Source: Lonepinella sp051851555
GTDB lineage: Bacteria; Pseudomonadota; Gammaproteobacteria; Enterobacterales; Pasteurellaceae
Direction: 5' to 3'
NCBI RefSeq assembly: GCF_051851555.1
Contig: NZ_JBPDVH010000001.1
Coordinates: 310,001 to 374,000, forward strand
DNA: 64,000 nucleotides
The notes below the pieces were generated by a model that ran no database searches, was not told the origin of the DNA, and saw only the letters and a program-made list of their open reading frames with translations. This document shows, in pieces, positions 1 to 8,600 of the stretch (within the stretch, counting starts at the first letter, position 1; every line of letters starts with the position of its first letter). Position numbers and translations under genes: made by a program.

Positions 1-2517
1 AAACAACAACTTGCCAATAAACTGTGGGCATCTGCGAATGATTTACGTGGGAAAATGGACGCCAGTGAATATAAAAATTATATTTTGGGTTTCCTTTTTT
101 ATAAATTTCTGTCTGAACATCAAGAAAAACATTTACGCAAAGAATATGACACCACCACCAAAGAAGTTGAGGCAAGCGATATTGCCACCATTCAAGAAGA
201 TTTAGGCTATTTTATTTTTGAGACGGATCTTTATGCCACTTGGGTGGAGAATATTAAAAACAAAAACTGGAAAATTTCCGCCGTCACTGATGCATTAAGC
301 CATTTTAGAGAAAATATTAACGACAGCCAACGTGATGACTTTGAAGGCATTTTTGAAGATGTCAATCTCACATCAGAAAAACTTGGTAGCAACCCCGCAG
401 AAAAAGAAACCGCCATTCGTCGCTTAATCATGTTATTAAATGAAATTAATATTAGTGATAGCAATCGAGAATATGACACGTTCGGCTTTATTTATGAATA
501 TTTAATCGCACAATTCGCCATGGCATCAGGCAAGAAAGCGGGGGAATTCTATACGCCCCATGAAGTTTCTCGTATTATGGCGATGATTGTGGCAAATGAA
601 TTACGGCACAAAGAACATTGTACGGTCTATGACCCAACCGCAGGATCGGGGTCATTACTGTTTGCTGTGGGGGATGAAACCAACCATGCTAAACATCATC
701 ACAATATTAAATATTACGGACAAGAAAATAATTCCACCACCTACAATATTGCCAGAATGAACTTATTAATGCGAGGTGTAACACCAGCCAATATGGTATT
801 ACGCAATGCCGATACGCTTAAAGAAGATTGGCCGAATGGTATTATTAGTGGTAAAAATGATCCGCTGTTTGTGGATTGTGTAGTGGCAAACCCACCGTAT
901 TCTGCAAAATGGGATAATGCTGACGGACAATTAAAAGATCCACGCTTTCGGGATTATGGATTAGCCCCCGCAACTAAAGCGGATTATGCGTTCTTATTAC
1001 ACAGTTTATATCATTTAAAACAAGATGGGATCATGGCGATTGTGTTACCCCATGGCGTGTTATTTCGTGGTAATGAAGAAGAAAAAATTCGTACTGCCCT
1101 GCTTAAACGGGGTCAAATTGATGCCGTGATTGGCTTGCCAGCAGGTATTTTCACCAACACAGGCATTCCCACGATTATTTTAGTGTTGCGAAAAACCACG
1201 CAGTATAACAATGTATTATTTATTGATGCGTCGCAAGGTTTCCGCAAAGAAAAAAATTCCAACATCTTGCGTGAGCGTGATATTAAGAAAATTCTGGATA
1301 TTTATTTGAACCGTGCTGAACTTGATGGTTTTAGCCATATTGCCAGCTTAACCGAAATTGAGCAAAATCAATTTAACCTGAATATTCCACGCTATATCAC
1401 TCCGATCAATCAAACAGAAAGCCAAAATATTGACGCCCATTTAAAAGGGGGCATTCCAGAACAAGACATTGCTCATTTTGATCGGTTCTGGCAAGCCTTT
1501 CCAGCGTTAAAAGAAAAATTATTTCGCCCATTACGCCCGAAATTCGTCAGTTTAAATGTGGAGCCAGACGATATTTTTAATTGCATCTCACAAGACTGCG
1601 ATTATCAGACATTTATTACCCAAATGCACGCCAACATTGAACAATGGCAACAGAACGTCAAAAATCTGTTATTGGCAGAAACCGCATTAGATTCTGAACA
1701 AATCTTGTTAAGTTTTCAGCAATTAGAACAACAACTATTTGGCTATTTTGAACAATCCCATTTTACCGATCCTTATGAGGCCTATCAGTTATTTGTGGAT
1801 AGCTGGCGTCATCAAATTCAGCCCGATCTTGAGCTGATTGCCGAACATGATTTAGATTTTAGTTACGCAAAAGCGTTACAACCCAATATGATTATTAAAT
1901 CTGGCAAGGAAGTGCAAGACGGCAATGATGGCGTGCTTTTGCCTAAATCCCTGATTGCAGAAGCCTTTTTTAATGATGATGTGACGCTCTGTGCCGAACT
2001 AAAAAATCAAATCACACAACAAGAAGAACAGCTACAAACTGCTCAAGATGAACTGCAAAGTGCGGTGGAAAATGAAGAAGATTTAGCCGCACTTTCTGAT
2101 ATTATCAAAACCGCTAAGAGCAACGCCAACAAAGCAAAAACGGCATTATTGGATTTACTGGGCGAAGAAGATGCCAGCGACAAATTCGCCCTATTAAAAT
2201 CCATTGAACAAGCCAGTCAACAGATTAAGAGCTTAAAATCGACCTTAAAGGAGAAAGAACCCGCCCTTGATATCAAGGTGGAACAACGTTACCAAACTCT
2301 AACCGTCACTGAAATCAAAACCCTGTTAGCCCAAAAATGGCTGACCAGATTAGTCGCAGACTTAGAAAATATTACGCATAGCCATTCACGCCAGTTAGCA
2401 CAACGTTTAAAAACCTTGCATTTACGTTATGCCGAAACACTACAAGATATTCAGCAACAGCGTCAACAGTCAGAAGCCGCTTTTTGGGCGTTGGCACAGC
2501 AATTAATTGGGGAGTAA
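1..2517 (+). CDS. hsdM: Type I DNA methyltransferase subunit HsdM (5' end outside window)
   Basis: Modification subunit of a type I restriction-modification system; it methylates adenine in the site chosen by HsdS. The reading frame is already open at base 1 and encodes a typical HsdM N-terminus (LWASANDLRGKMDASEYKNY), so the ATG at 55 is internal and the true start lies upstream. The SAM-binding motif DPTAGSG is at about 631-651 and the catalytic NPPY at 889-900. After the methylase domain comes a long, Gln/Glu-rich, probably coiled-coil C-terminal half (about 1900-2517), making the protein (over 838 residues) longer than the roughly 520-residue enzymes of the EcoKI/EcoR124 type. hsdS follows after 6 bases, so the two are probably co-transcribed. 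An exact uptake signal lies at 2058-2066. Confidence 0.95.
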   Translation, partial: KQQLANKLWASANDLRGKMDASEYKNYILGFLFYKFLSEHQEKHLRKEYDTTTKEVEASDIATIQEDLGYFIFETDLYATWVENIKNKNWKISAVTDALSHFRENINDSQRDDFEGIFEDVNLTSEKLGSNPAEKETAIRRLIMLLNEINISDSNREYDTFGFIYEYLIAQFAMASGKKAGEFYTPHEVSRIMAMIVANELRHKEHCTVYDPTAGSGSLLFAVGDETNHAKHHHNIKYYGQENNSTTYNIARMNLLMRGVTPANMVLRNADTLKEDWPNGIISGKNDPLFVDCVVANPPYSAKWDNADGQLKDPRFRDYGLAPATKADYAFLLHSLYHLKQDGIMAIVLPHGVLFRGNEEEKIRTALLKRGQIDAVIGLPAGIFTNTGIPTIILVLRKTTQYNNVLFIDASQGFRKEKNSNILRERDIKKILDIYLNRAELDGFSHIASLTEIEQNQFNLNIPRYITPINQTESQNIDAHLKGGIPEQDIAHFDRFWQAFPALKEKLFRPLRPKFVSLNVEPDDIFNCISQDCDYQTFITQMHANIEQWQQNVKNLLLAETALDSEQILLSFQQLEQQLFGYFEQSHFTDPYEAYQLFVDSWRHQIQPDLELIAEHDLDFSYAKALQPNMIIKSGKEVQDGNDGVLLPKSLIAEAFFNDDVTLCAELKNQITQQEEQLQTAQDELQSAVENEEDLAALSDIIKTAKSNANKAKTALLDLLGEEDASDKFALLKSIEQASQQIKSLKSTLKEKEPALDIKVEQRYQTLTVTEIKTLLAQKWLTRLVADLENITHSHSRQLAQRLKTLHLRYAETLQDIQQQRQQSEAAFWALAQQLIGE

Positions 2518-2523
2518 TGAGCG

Positions 2524-3690
2524 ATGAGCGAGAAAAATAACAATGTGCCAGCGATTCGCTTTGCGGGATTCACGGACGCTTGGGAACGGCGCAAGTTGGG
2601 GGAAATATTAAAAATAAAAAGTGGAATGAATCAAAAGGCTATTGAATTACCAACAGGCATATATCCTATTTTGGCAACAGGTGGAGAAATAGGTAGAACA
2701 AATACAGCCCTTTATAATAAAGAAAGTGTCTTAATTGGACGAAAGGGGACAATAGATAAACCATACTATATGAATACGCCATTTTGGACGGTTGATACTC
2801 TATTTTATTCAGAACTAAGTGAAAAAATCTCGGGATTATTTATTTATAATTTGTTTCAAAAAATCAACTGGAGAAGTTATGATACTTCTACTGGTGTTCC
2901 TAGTTTAACAAGTTCTACTATTCATAATATTGAAGTAAATATTCCAAGCTCAAAAGCCGAACAAACCCAAATCGGCAACTTCTTTAAACAGCTCGATGAC
3001 ACCATCGCTAATCATCAACGAGAGCTTGAAAAATACAAAAATTTAAAGATTTCTTATTTAGAAAAAATGTTTCCAAAGGAAAATGAGGCATTTCCAGAGC
3101 TAAGATTCCCAAATTTCACGGACGCTTGGGAACAGGGAAAGTTGGGAGAGATTGTGGAATTTTATTCAGGTTTGACATATTCCCCGAGTAATGTCATTGA
3201 CAATAATTTAGGTACTTTGGTTTTGCGTTCATCAAACATACAAAATAGTACATTGATATTAGACGATAATGTTTATGTCAATTCTAATTGTGTGAATAGT
3301 CAAAATGTAGAAATTGGTGATATTGTAGTCGTTGTTCGAAATGGCTCAAAAAATTTAATCGGTAAGCATGCGATCGTTGATAAATCAATGAGTAATACTG
3401 TTATTGGTGCATTTATGACTGGTATTAAATATTCAAATTTTGATTTTCTTAATGCTTTACTAAATACTGAGCATTTTAATTATGAAATAGAAAAAAATTT
3501 AGGTGCCACAATCAATCAAATTACAACAGGTGCATTTAAAGATATGTTTTTTTATTTTCCAACTCTCCCTGAGCAAACCCAAATCGGCAACTTCTTCAAA
3601 CAGCTCGATGACACCATCGCTAATCATCAACGAGAACTGGAAAAGTATCAAAAAATAAAATTAGCGTATTTGGAGAAGATGTTTGTTTAG
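2524..3690 (+). CDS. hsdS: Type I specificity subunit HsdS (expressed copy of an invertible set)
   Basis: Specificity subunit that selects the bipartite DNA target for HsdM and HsdR. The 388 residues have the classic plan: a short conserved N-terminal box (DAWERRKLGE), target-recognition domain 1, a central conserved helix (EQTQIGNFFKQLDDTIANHQ), a repeat of the N-terminal box (DAWEQGKLGE, near base 3119), recognition domain 2, and a C-terminal copy of the conserved helix ending at 3690. The conserved boxes are DNA repeats shared almost exactly with two further half-genes downstream, one on the opposite strand. The second recognition domain lies just inside a segment bounded by inverted repeats and could be exchanged. 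It is the only hsdS copy here with a start codon behind hsdM, hence the expressed copy. Confidence 0.95.
   Translation: MSEKNNNVPAIRFAGFTDAWERRKLGEILKIKSGMNQKAIELPTGIYPILATGGEIGRTNTALYNKESVLIGRKGTIDKPYYMNTPFWTVDTLFYSELSEKISGLFIYNLFQKINWRSYDTSTGVPSLTSSTIHNIEVNIPSSKAEQTQIGNFFKQLDDTIANHQRELEKYKNLKISYLEKMFPKENEAFPELRFPNFTDAWEQGKLGEIVEFYSGLTYSPSNVIDNNLGTLVLRSSNIQNSTLILDDNVYVNSNCVNSQNVEIGDIVVVVRNGSKNLIGKHAIVDKSMSNTVIGAFMTGIKYSNFDFLNALLNTEHFNYEIEKNLGATINQITTGAFKDMFFYFPTLPEQTQIGNFFKQLDDTIANHQRELEKYQKIKLAYLEKMFV
3122..3146 (+). repeat. 5' hsdS inverted repeat, left arm (25 bp)
   Basis: This stretch begins ACGCTTGGGAACAGGG and ends at the GGG of the Leu-Gly codons. It recurs without mismatch, reversed, at 5004-5028. 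Its first 13-14 bases also occur at the start of the expressed hsdS (from about 2576) and at 5068-5081, so all cassette entrances share it. It is the likely crossover site for recognition-domain exchange. Confidence 0.9.
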
Positions 3691-3691
3691 G
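3574..3691 (+). repeat. 3' hsdS repeat, copy in expressed gene (118 bp)
   Basis: Encodes the conserved C-terminal helix of HsdS (QTQIGNFFKQLDDTIANHQ onward) through the stop codon. It matches 4444-4561 on the other strand with two mismatches over 118 bases. A shorter, more diverged relative lies in the centre of the expressed hsdS, from 2972. Recombination between the two long copies alone would flip only the toxin-antitoxin pair and leave hsdS unchanged. Confidence 0.9.
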
Positions 3692-3705
3692 AATAATTGG
3701 TTTTA

Positions 3706-3744
3706 TTTGATTTTCTGTAATCCGTAGATTACAATAAAATCAAA
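3706..3744. promoter_or_regulatory. Palindrome upstream of toxin-antitoxin pair (probable operator)
   Basis: A long inverted repeat lies between hsdS and the toxin gene. Its core arms TGTAATC (3716-3722) and GATTACA (3727-3733) flank CGTA, and the symmetry extends to TTTGATTTT on the left and AAAATCAAA on the right, with a single-base offset. Antitoxins with an HTH domain usually repress their own operon by binding such a site. It has no GC-rich stem or T-run, so it is less likely to be a terminator. The role is inferred from position and symmetry. Confidence 0.65.
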
Positions 3745-3766
3745 TTCACATTTGAGAGTAAGCCCA

Positions 3767-4072
3767 ATGACGATAATCAATCATATAGAAATGACAGAAA
3801 CATTTGCCCAATGGCTAGCGAAACTCAAAGATCCCACCGCCAAGGCAAAAATTACAATGCGTATTAAACGTGCAAAAAATGGTAATTTTGGTGATTTCAA
3901 GAATTTAAAAGGGAATTTGTATGAAATGCGTGTAGATACTGGTAAGGGTTATCGCATTTACTATACCCAAGACGGAGAAACGCTTTATTTCTTGCTATGT
4001 GGTGGAGATAAAACAACGCAGAATGAAGATATAGCTCATGCACGAGCAATGATTAAAGATGGTACGAGATAA
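3767..4072 (+). CDS. RelE/HigB-type toxin of an addiction module
   Basis: Small toxin of the RelE/ParE superfamily, in the branch typified by H. influenzae HI1419 (putative addiction module killer protein). Members of this superfamily typically cleave mRNA at the ribosome. The 101-residue product has the expected order: an N-terminal helix (ETFAQWLAKLKDPTAKAKI), a basic arginine-rich helix (MRIKRAKNGNFGD) and the strand block KGYRIYYTQDGETLYFLLCGGDK. I prefer ATG 3767 to the in-frame TTG at 3752, since a GAGAG-like ribosome-binding site lies just upstream of the ATG. The antitoxin starts 10 bases downstream. The pair lies inside the predicted invertible hsdS segment, which is unusual. Family assignment is from sequence pattern; activity is inferred. 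Confidence 0.85.
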   Translation: MTIINHIEMTETFAQWLAKLKDPTAKAKITMRIKRAKNGNFGDFKNLKGNLYEMRVDTGKGYRIYYTQDGETLYFLLCGGDKTTQNEDIAHARAMIKDGTR

Positions 4073-4082
4073 GGAGTAAATT

Positions 4083-4391
4083 ATGGCATTAAAAGAGAAT
4101 ATTGAAACCCGTGAATTTGATGTAGCTGAATTTTTAGATAATGAAGAAACCATCAACGCATATTTAGCCGAAAGTCTTGCCAGTGGTGATCAGGCTGAAT
4201 TCTTAGAGGCGTTATCTGACGTGGCTCGAGCCAGAGGTATGACCCAATTAGCCAATGAAACTGGTATCGCACGAGAAAGCCTATATAAAGCGTTAAATGG
4301 TACGACTAAACCACGTTTTGAAACCATTTTACGTATTTTAAATGCGTTAAATATTCAGTTGACGACACAATATAAACAGGCAACAGTGTAA
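4083..4391 (+). CDS. HTH antitoxin of the addiction module
   Basis: Antitoxin partner of the preceding toxin (HI1420-like addiction module antidote family). The 102-residue protein has an N-terminal toxin-contacting stretch and a C-terminal Cro/CI-type helix-turn-helix (MTQLANETGIARESLYKAL, then the GTTKPRFETILRILNAL helix). It has a good ribosome-binding site (AAGGAG, about 4070-4076). It probably neutralises the toxin and represses the operon through the palindrome at 3706-3744. Toxin first, antitoxin second is the usual order for this family. Confidence 0.85.
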   Translation: MALKENIETREFDVAEFLDNEETINAYLAESLASGDQAEFLEALSDVARARGMTQLANETGIARESLYKALNGTTKPRFETILRILNALNIQLTTQYKQATV

Positions 4392-4397
4392 ACCTAA

Positions 4398-4436
4398 GAG
4401 ATATTTAGGGTGTGATGTCTCACCCTAAAATATCTC
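4398..4436. terminator. Hairpin between convergent antitoxin and silent hsdS cassette
   Basis: Arms GAGATATTTAGGGTG (4398-4412) and CACCCTAAAATATCTC (4421-4436) form a long stem with one unpaired base around an 8-base loop. It lies just after the antitoxin stop. There is no clear T-run, so factor-independent termination is not certain. Confidence 0.5.
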
Positions 4437-4443
4437 AATTCTA

Positions 4444-4561
4444 CCTAAACAAACATCTTCTCCAAATACGCTAATTTTATTTTTTGATATTTTTCCAATT
4501 CTCGTTGATGATTAGCGATGGTGTCATCGAGCTGTTTGAAGAAGTTGCCGATTTGGGTTTG
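4444..4561 (-). repeat. 3' hsdS repeat, copy in minus-strand cassette (118 bp)
   Basis: Inverted partner of 3574-3691 with two base differences. It gives the minus-strand cassette a complete C-terminal helix and stop codon, so a recognition domain that moves into the expressed position keeps a functional end. Confidence 0.9.
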
Positions 4562-5034
4562 TTCGGCGAGTGATGGCAAATAAATCGGTGTGTTTTTTCC
4601 ATTAAAAATGGTGTAAGTTCCAACAGTACCAATTCCAGCTACATTATTGATAAAATTCTGAATATTTTTATTATTAAACGCATAATATAAAAAATGCCCA
4701 TTTATTTTATTTTCATTTTTAAACCAAATTATATTCCCATCTTTGAAATAGATTGGCTTTTCGGTATTGACTAGCCAAGGGATGCCTATTGTTCCAACCC
4801 CAGTAACAAGTAAATCACCAATTCTGACTTTTCCTGAAATTTTAGTATATTCATCATATTTGCGTTTTGATATGTATAATGGATCATCAATAGGCTCATT
4901 TTTGGAAAATGCGACCAGATCTCTAGCTCTTAGAAATCTAACACCAGAAGAAGTCCAATCGGATAGATGTATCCTTTTAACGGATGTTACATCCATAATA
5001 TTCCCCAACTTTCCCTGTTCCCAAGCGTTAGCTT
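4445..5034 (-). pseudogene. Silent half-hsdS cassette (third recognition domain), inverted
   Basis: A single HsdS target-recognition domain framed by the conserved boxes NAWEQGKLG at its start and EQTQIGNFFKQLDDTIANHQ to its stop codon (4445-4447). It has no usable start: a stop codon lies three codons before the first conserved residue, and no ribosome-binding site is present. The recognition part (from GNIMDVTSVKRIHLSD to about 4565) is unlike either domain of the expressed hsdS and is intact over its length. Intact coding plus missing start is what a donor cassette for inversion looks like, as opposed to a decaying pseudogene. Inversion at the 25-bp repeats would place it in frame behind the first half of hsdS. 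Confidence 0.8.
5004..5028 (-). repeat. 5' hsdS inverted repeat, right arm (25 bp)
   Basis: Exact reverse complement of 3122-3146. Only 38 bases further on, at 5067-5081, the first 15 bases occur again in plus orientation (AACGCTTGGGAACAG), so the entrances of the two silent cassettes face away from each other around a short AT-rich spacer. Confidence 0.9.
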
Positions 5035-5054
5035 TTTATTGTAGTATCAAATAA

Positions 5055-5587
5055 TTGAATTATACAAACGCTTGGGAACAGTGGGAGCTAGGGGAATTAG
5101 GTTTATTTAAGAACGGAAGGAATATGGATAAAAGTGCTATGGGATTTGGTTATCCATTTGTTAATCTCCAAGATGTTTTTGATAGAATAGAAGTAAACTA
5201 TGTAGATTTAGGATACGTAAATGCCACAGAATTGCAGAGACAAGAATATAATTTGCTCAAAGGTGATGTGTTGTTTGTACGATCATCAGTTAAATTTGAG
5301 GGGGTCGGGATGACCTCATTAATCCCCAGAAACCTTGAGAATAGCACATATTCTGGATTTCTTATTCGTTTCAGATCTTTAGTCCCGATTGATTACAACT
5401 ATAAAAAAGTAATGTTTTCTGTTTTATCAGTAAAAAAACAAATTTTTTCTAATGCCACAAGTAGTGCTAATACAAATATCAATCAAGAATCTTTGAAAAA
5501 AATTAATATTTTGATTCCTAAAATTGAAGAACAAACCCAAATCGGCAACTTCTTCAAACAGCTTGATGACACCATCGCTAATCATCA
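5055..5587 (+). pseudogene. Silent half-hsdS cassette (fourth recognition domain), truncated 3' end
   Basis: Another recognition domain flanked by NAWEQWELGELG at the start and EQTQIGNFFKQLDDTIANHQ at the end, cut off before the C-terminal helix is complete. The only in-frame start is a TTG at 5055, directly after a TAA, with no ribosome-binding site. The frame then runs open through the 79-base spacer into hsdR, so on paper a fused HsdS-HsdR protein of 1216 residues exists. I treat that as accidental, because hsdR has its own start and ribosome-binding site at 5667. The domain differs from the other three seen here and could serve as a reservoir after recombination with 4444-4561. Confidence 0.75.
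5532..5587 (+). repeat. 3' hsdS repeat, truncated copy (56 bp)
   Basis: Third long copy of the C-terminal helix repeat, in plus orientation. It has one mismatch to 3574-3629 and breaks off after the codons ANHQ. It is inverted relative to 4444-4561, so recombination between these two would exchange the two silent recognition domains and move the plus-strand domain onto a cassette with a complete end. Confidence 0.85.
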
Positions 5588-5666
5588 GGGTGTTTATTAT
5601 CTCTCTGTCTATTCTGTGTTAGAATACCAAAATCCTGTTTCATCTCTCTTAAAAAAGGAATTATCT

Positions 5667-8600
5667 ATGTCTTATCAACAACCTGAATCAAAATTTGAAC
5701 AAGAAATTATTACCCGTTTAAGCAAACATGGATGGACATATCGGGCGGATTTAAGTTATAAAACAGAAGATGAATTATTAGCTCATTGGCGTGACATTTT
5801 ATTTGAACGCAATGTGGATCGTCTAAATCATATTCCTTTGTCCGATACAGAATTTGAACAACTTAAACAGCAAATTTTCAAGGTCAAGACACCGATTGAG
5901 GCAGGAAAACTGTTAAATACAGGGCTGTTGGAATTGGTTCGGGATGTTAAAGGGTATGAAAACACCAAGCAATTTCTGGAATTTTTTTGGCGACATGATG
6001 TGGGAACAGGTAAAAATTCCTATGAAATTGTTAATCAGACCTATCGTTCTGCCAGCAAAATGGGACGTGAAGATCACCGTTTTGATGTGACATTGCTGAT
6101 TTCAGGGGTGCCTGTTATTCATATTGAGTTAAAAAGAACAGGGGTCAGTTTAAAAGCCGCTTATAACCAACTTCGAGAATATGCCGAGGCGGGAGACTTT
6201 ACTGGGTTTTATTCGTTGGTGCAAATTTTTGCCATTTTAAATCCAGATGAAAGCCGTTATTTTGCCAATCCTGGTCATTATACCCATTTCAATCCGTTAT
6301 TTTGTTTTCCTTGGGCAAATTTCCAGAATCAGCATATTAATGACGCAGGACGTTTTGTGGAAGATGTGCTGTCTGTGCCGATGGGGCATAAATTGGTATC
6401 ACTTTATACGATTTTAGATGATAAGAAAAATGCGTTAAAAGTGTTACGATCCTATCAAATCTTTGCTGTTGAGGCGATTTTAGATAAACTCCGCAAAGCC
6501 AATTTTGAAACGGCTGATATTGATAATGGTGGCTATATTTGGCACACCACGGGTTCTGGCAAAACCATGACATCGTTTAAAGCCGCACAATTAGTCAGTC
6601 AGTTGCCACAAGTTGATAAGGTGATCTTCTTGGCGGATCGCAATGAGTTAGTCAATCAAACGCATAAGGAATATGATTCTTTTGCCGATCATGAAGATGA
6701 AATTACCGATACACAAAATTCCTATGCGTTACTCAAAGCCTTGGCAAGCCGACAAGATAAATTAATTGTGACCAGTATTCAGAAGATGAGTAATGTGTCT
6801 AAAATGGGCAAACAAGATAAACTCGACAATACTCGCATTGTGTTTATTATTGATGAGGCTCATCGTTCGACCAATGGCGAAATGTTAATTCAAATTCGCC
6901 AACAATTTAAAACCGCCATTTGGTTTGGCTTTACTGGCACGCCGTTATTGAGTGATGACAGTGCAGACGCTGATGCGATGGGCGAAACCGCCCAGTTATT
7001 TGGCAATCCGTTACATATTTATTCCGTAGCAGATGGGATTGCGGATAATAATGTGTTGGCGTTTGATGTGCGTCCGACATTTACTTTTGATCGTGATTCC
7101 ATTCGTCAACAGGTGGCGTTACAAAAAGATCCTAGCAAAGGGAAATTATATTTTAAATGGATACACGATAAATCGGATGTGGATGTGGTGAAAGCCGTTC
7201 CCGAAAGCAATTACACCAGTGATGAACATCGTCAAAATGTGGTCAAAAGCCTGTTACGCAAATGGGATGCCAATTCGTTTGAGCGTTTATTTTCTGGTAT
7301 GTTAGCCGTGCGTGATATTCAATCGGCGGTGGCTTATTTTGAGTTGTTAAAAGACAATCCGTTAGGCTTAAAAATTGCCATGATTTATGATGATAGCGAT
7401 CGTCATGAAGATGACAGCCTAGATAATAAATTAGCCCTTGAAAAAGCCATTTTTCATTATAATCAACAATATAATACTGATTTTGGATTAAATTCTGTGA
7501 CGGCTTATAAAGACGATTTAATGAATCGTTTATCACGCCGTGATGAATATCAAGATGTGGAAAATCACCCCGACCAACAGCTTGATTTGGTGATCGTAGT
7601 ATGGCAATTATTAACTGGCTATGATGCCCCTTATTTAAATACGCTCTATTTGGATAAAATGTTAGAGGGAGCGAATTTAATTCAGGCTTTTTCACGTACC
7701 AATCGCATTACCGATTCACGTAAGCCGTTTGGGATTATTGAGTATTATCGTCGCCCTGAATTAATGAAACAAAATATTGATCAGGCGTTTAGTTTGTATA
7801 GCAATAAAAATGCCAAAGGGTTGATGTATGTGAATAATCAAGCGGAAAATATTGTGCAACTGAATGATTATTTTACACAGATGGTGAAACTCTTTCCTAA
7901 AACAGCGGACAATCAGCCTGATTTTGGGGCATTGCCTGAGGATAATAACAAAAATCAATTTGTGCGTTTAATGAACGAATTCGAAAAAAACATGATTAAA
8001 GTGCGTCAACAAGGCTTTAGTTGGGAAACACAACAATATGCTGTTGATCTACCGAAAATTGAATTTACGGAGCAACAATATACTCAATTACAAGCACGTT
8101 ATTCTGATTTAGCCCAAGGCAATAAAGATCCTGTGGAACGTACACAAAGAGGGCCGTTGGATATTGAGCCGTTGTTATCTTCAGGGGAAAAATTCCGTAT
8201 TGATGTGACTTATCTTGCCAGTCTGTTAAATAAATTATCGGATATGGTACAACAATCCGAAACAGCAATCGATCAGGTCAAACTGGATGAACTCAAACAA
8301 GATATTCACCAATTATTTAATAGTTTACGAGAAAATGATCGCCGCATTGCAGAGATGATTTTGTTGGATATCCAACGAGGTGATTTGGGGCATATTGATG
8401 ATTTCTCCACGGTATTGGATCAATATCGCAATAGCAAAGAAAATCAGGGTATTTCGGCATTTGTCGATACCTTAGGCATCGATCGAGACATTTTCATTAA
8501 ATTGTTAAATCAGCATGTATTAGGTAAAGACGACTGGCAGGATTATGGTTTGTTGGAGAAATTAACTAAAAGTGCAGATAATGATCTGGTACGTGATGCA

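Larger units (their letters stand above)
3122..5028. other. Predicted invertible DNA segment carrying HsdS recognition domains and a toxin-antitoxin pair
   Basis: The segment is bounded by a perfect 25-bp inverted repeat (3122-3146 on the plus strand, 5004-5028 on the minus strand) that encodes the conserved box AWEQGKLG in both orientations. Reversing the segment would join the expressed hsdS, in frame, to the recognition domain now encoded on the minus strand. It would also supply an intact C-terminal helix and stop codon from the copy at 4444-4561. The current second domain would become silent. The toxin-antitoxin pair at 3767-4391 would invert with it. The repeats and frames are seen directly; inversion is inferred from resemblance to known hsdS inversion loci and from the recombinase gene nearby. 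Confidence 0.8.

Noticed and set aside
3574..4561. Inversion between the two 118-bp repeats as the specificity switch
   Set aside because: Both copies follow a recognition domain at the same point, so this inversion would flip only the toxin-antitoxin pair. The 25-bp repeats at the 5' side are needed to change hsdS.
4767..5054. 95-codon plus-strand open frame
   Set aside because: It is the reverse strand of the silent hsdS cassette, with no ribosome-binding site and no recognisable domain.
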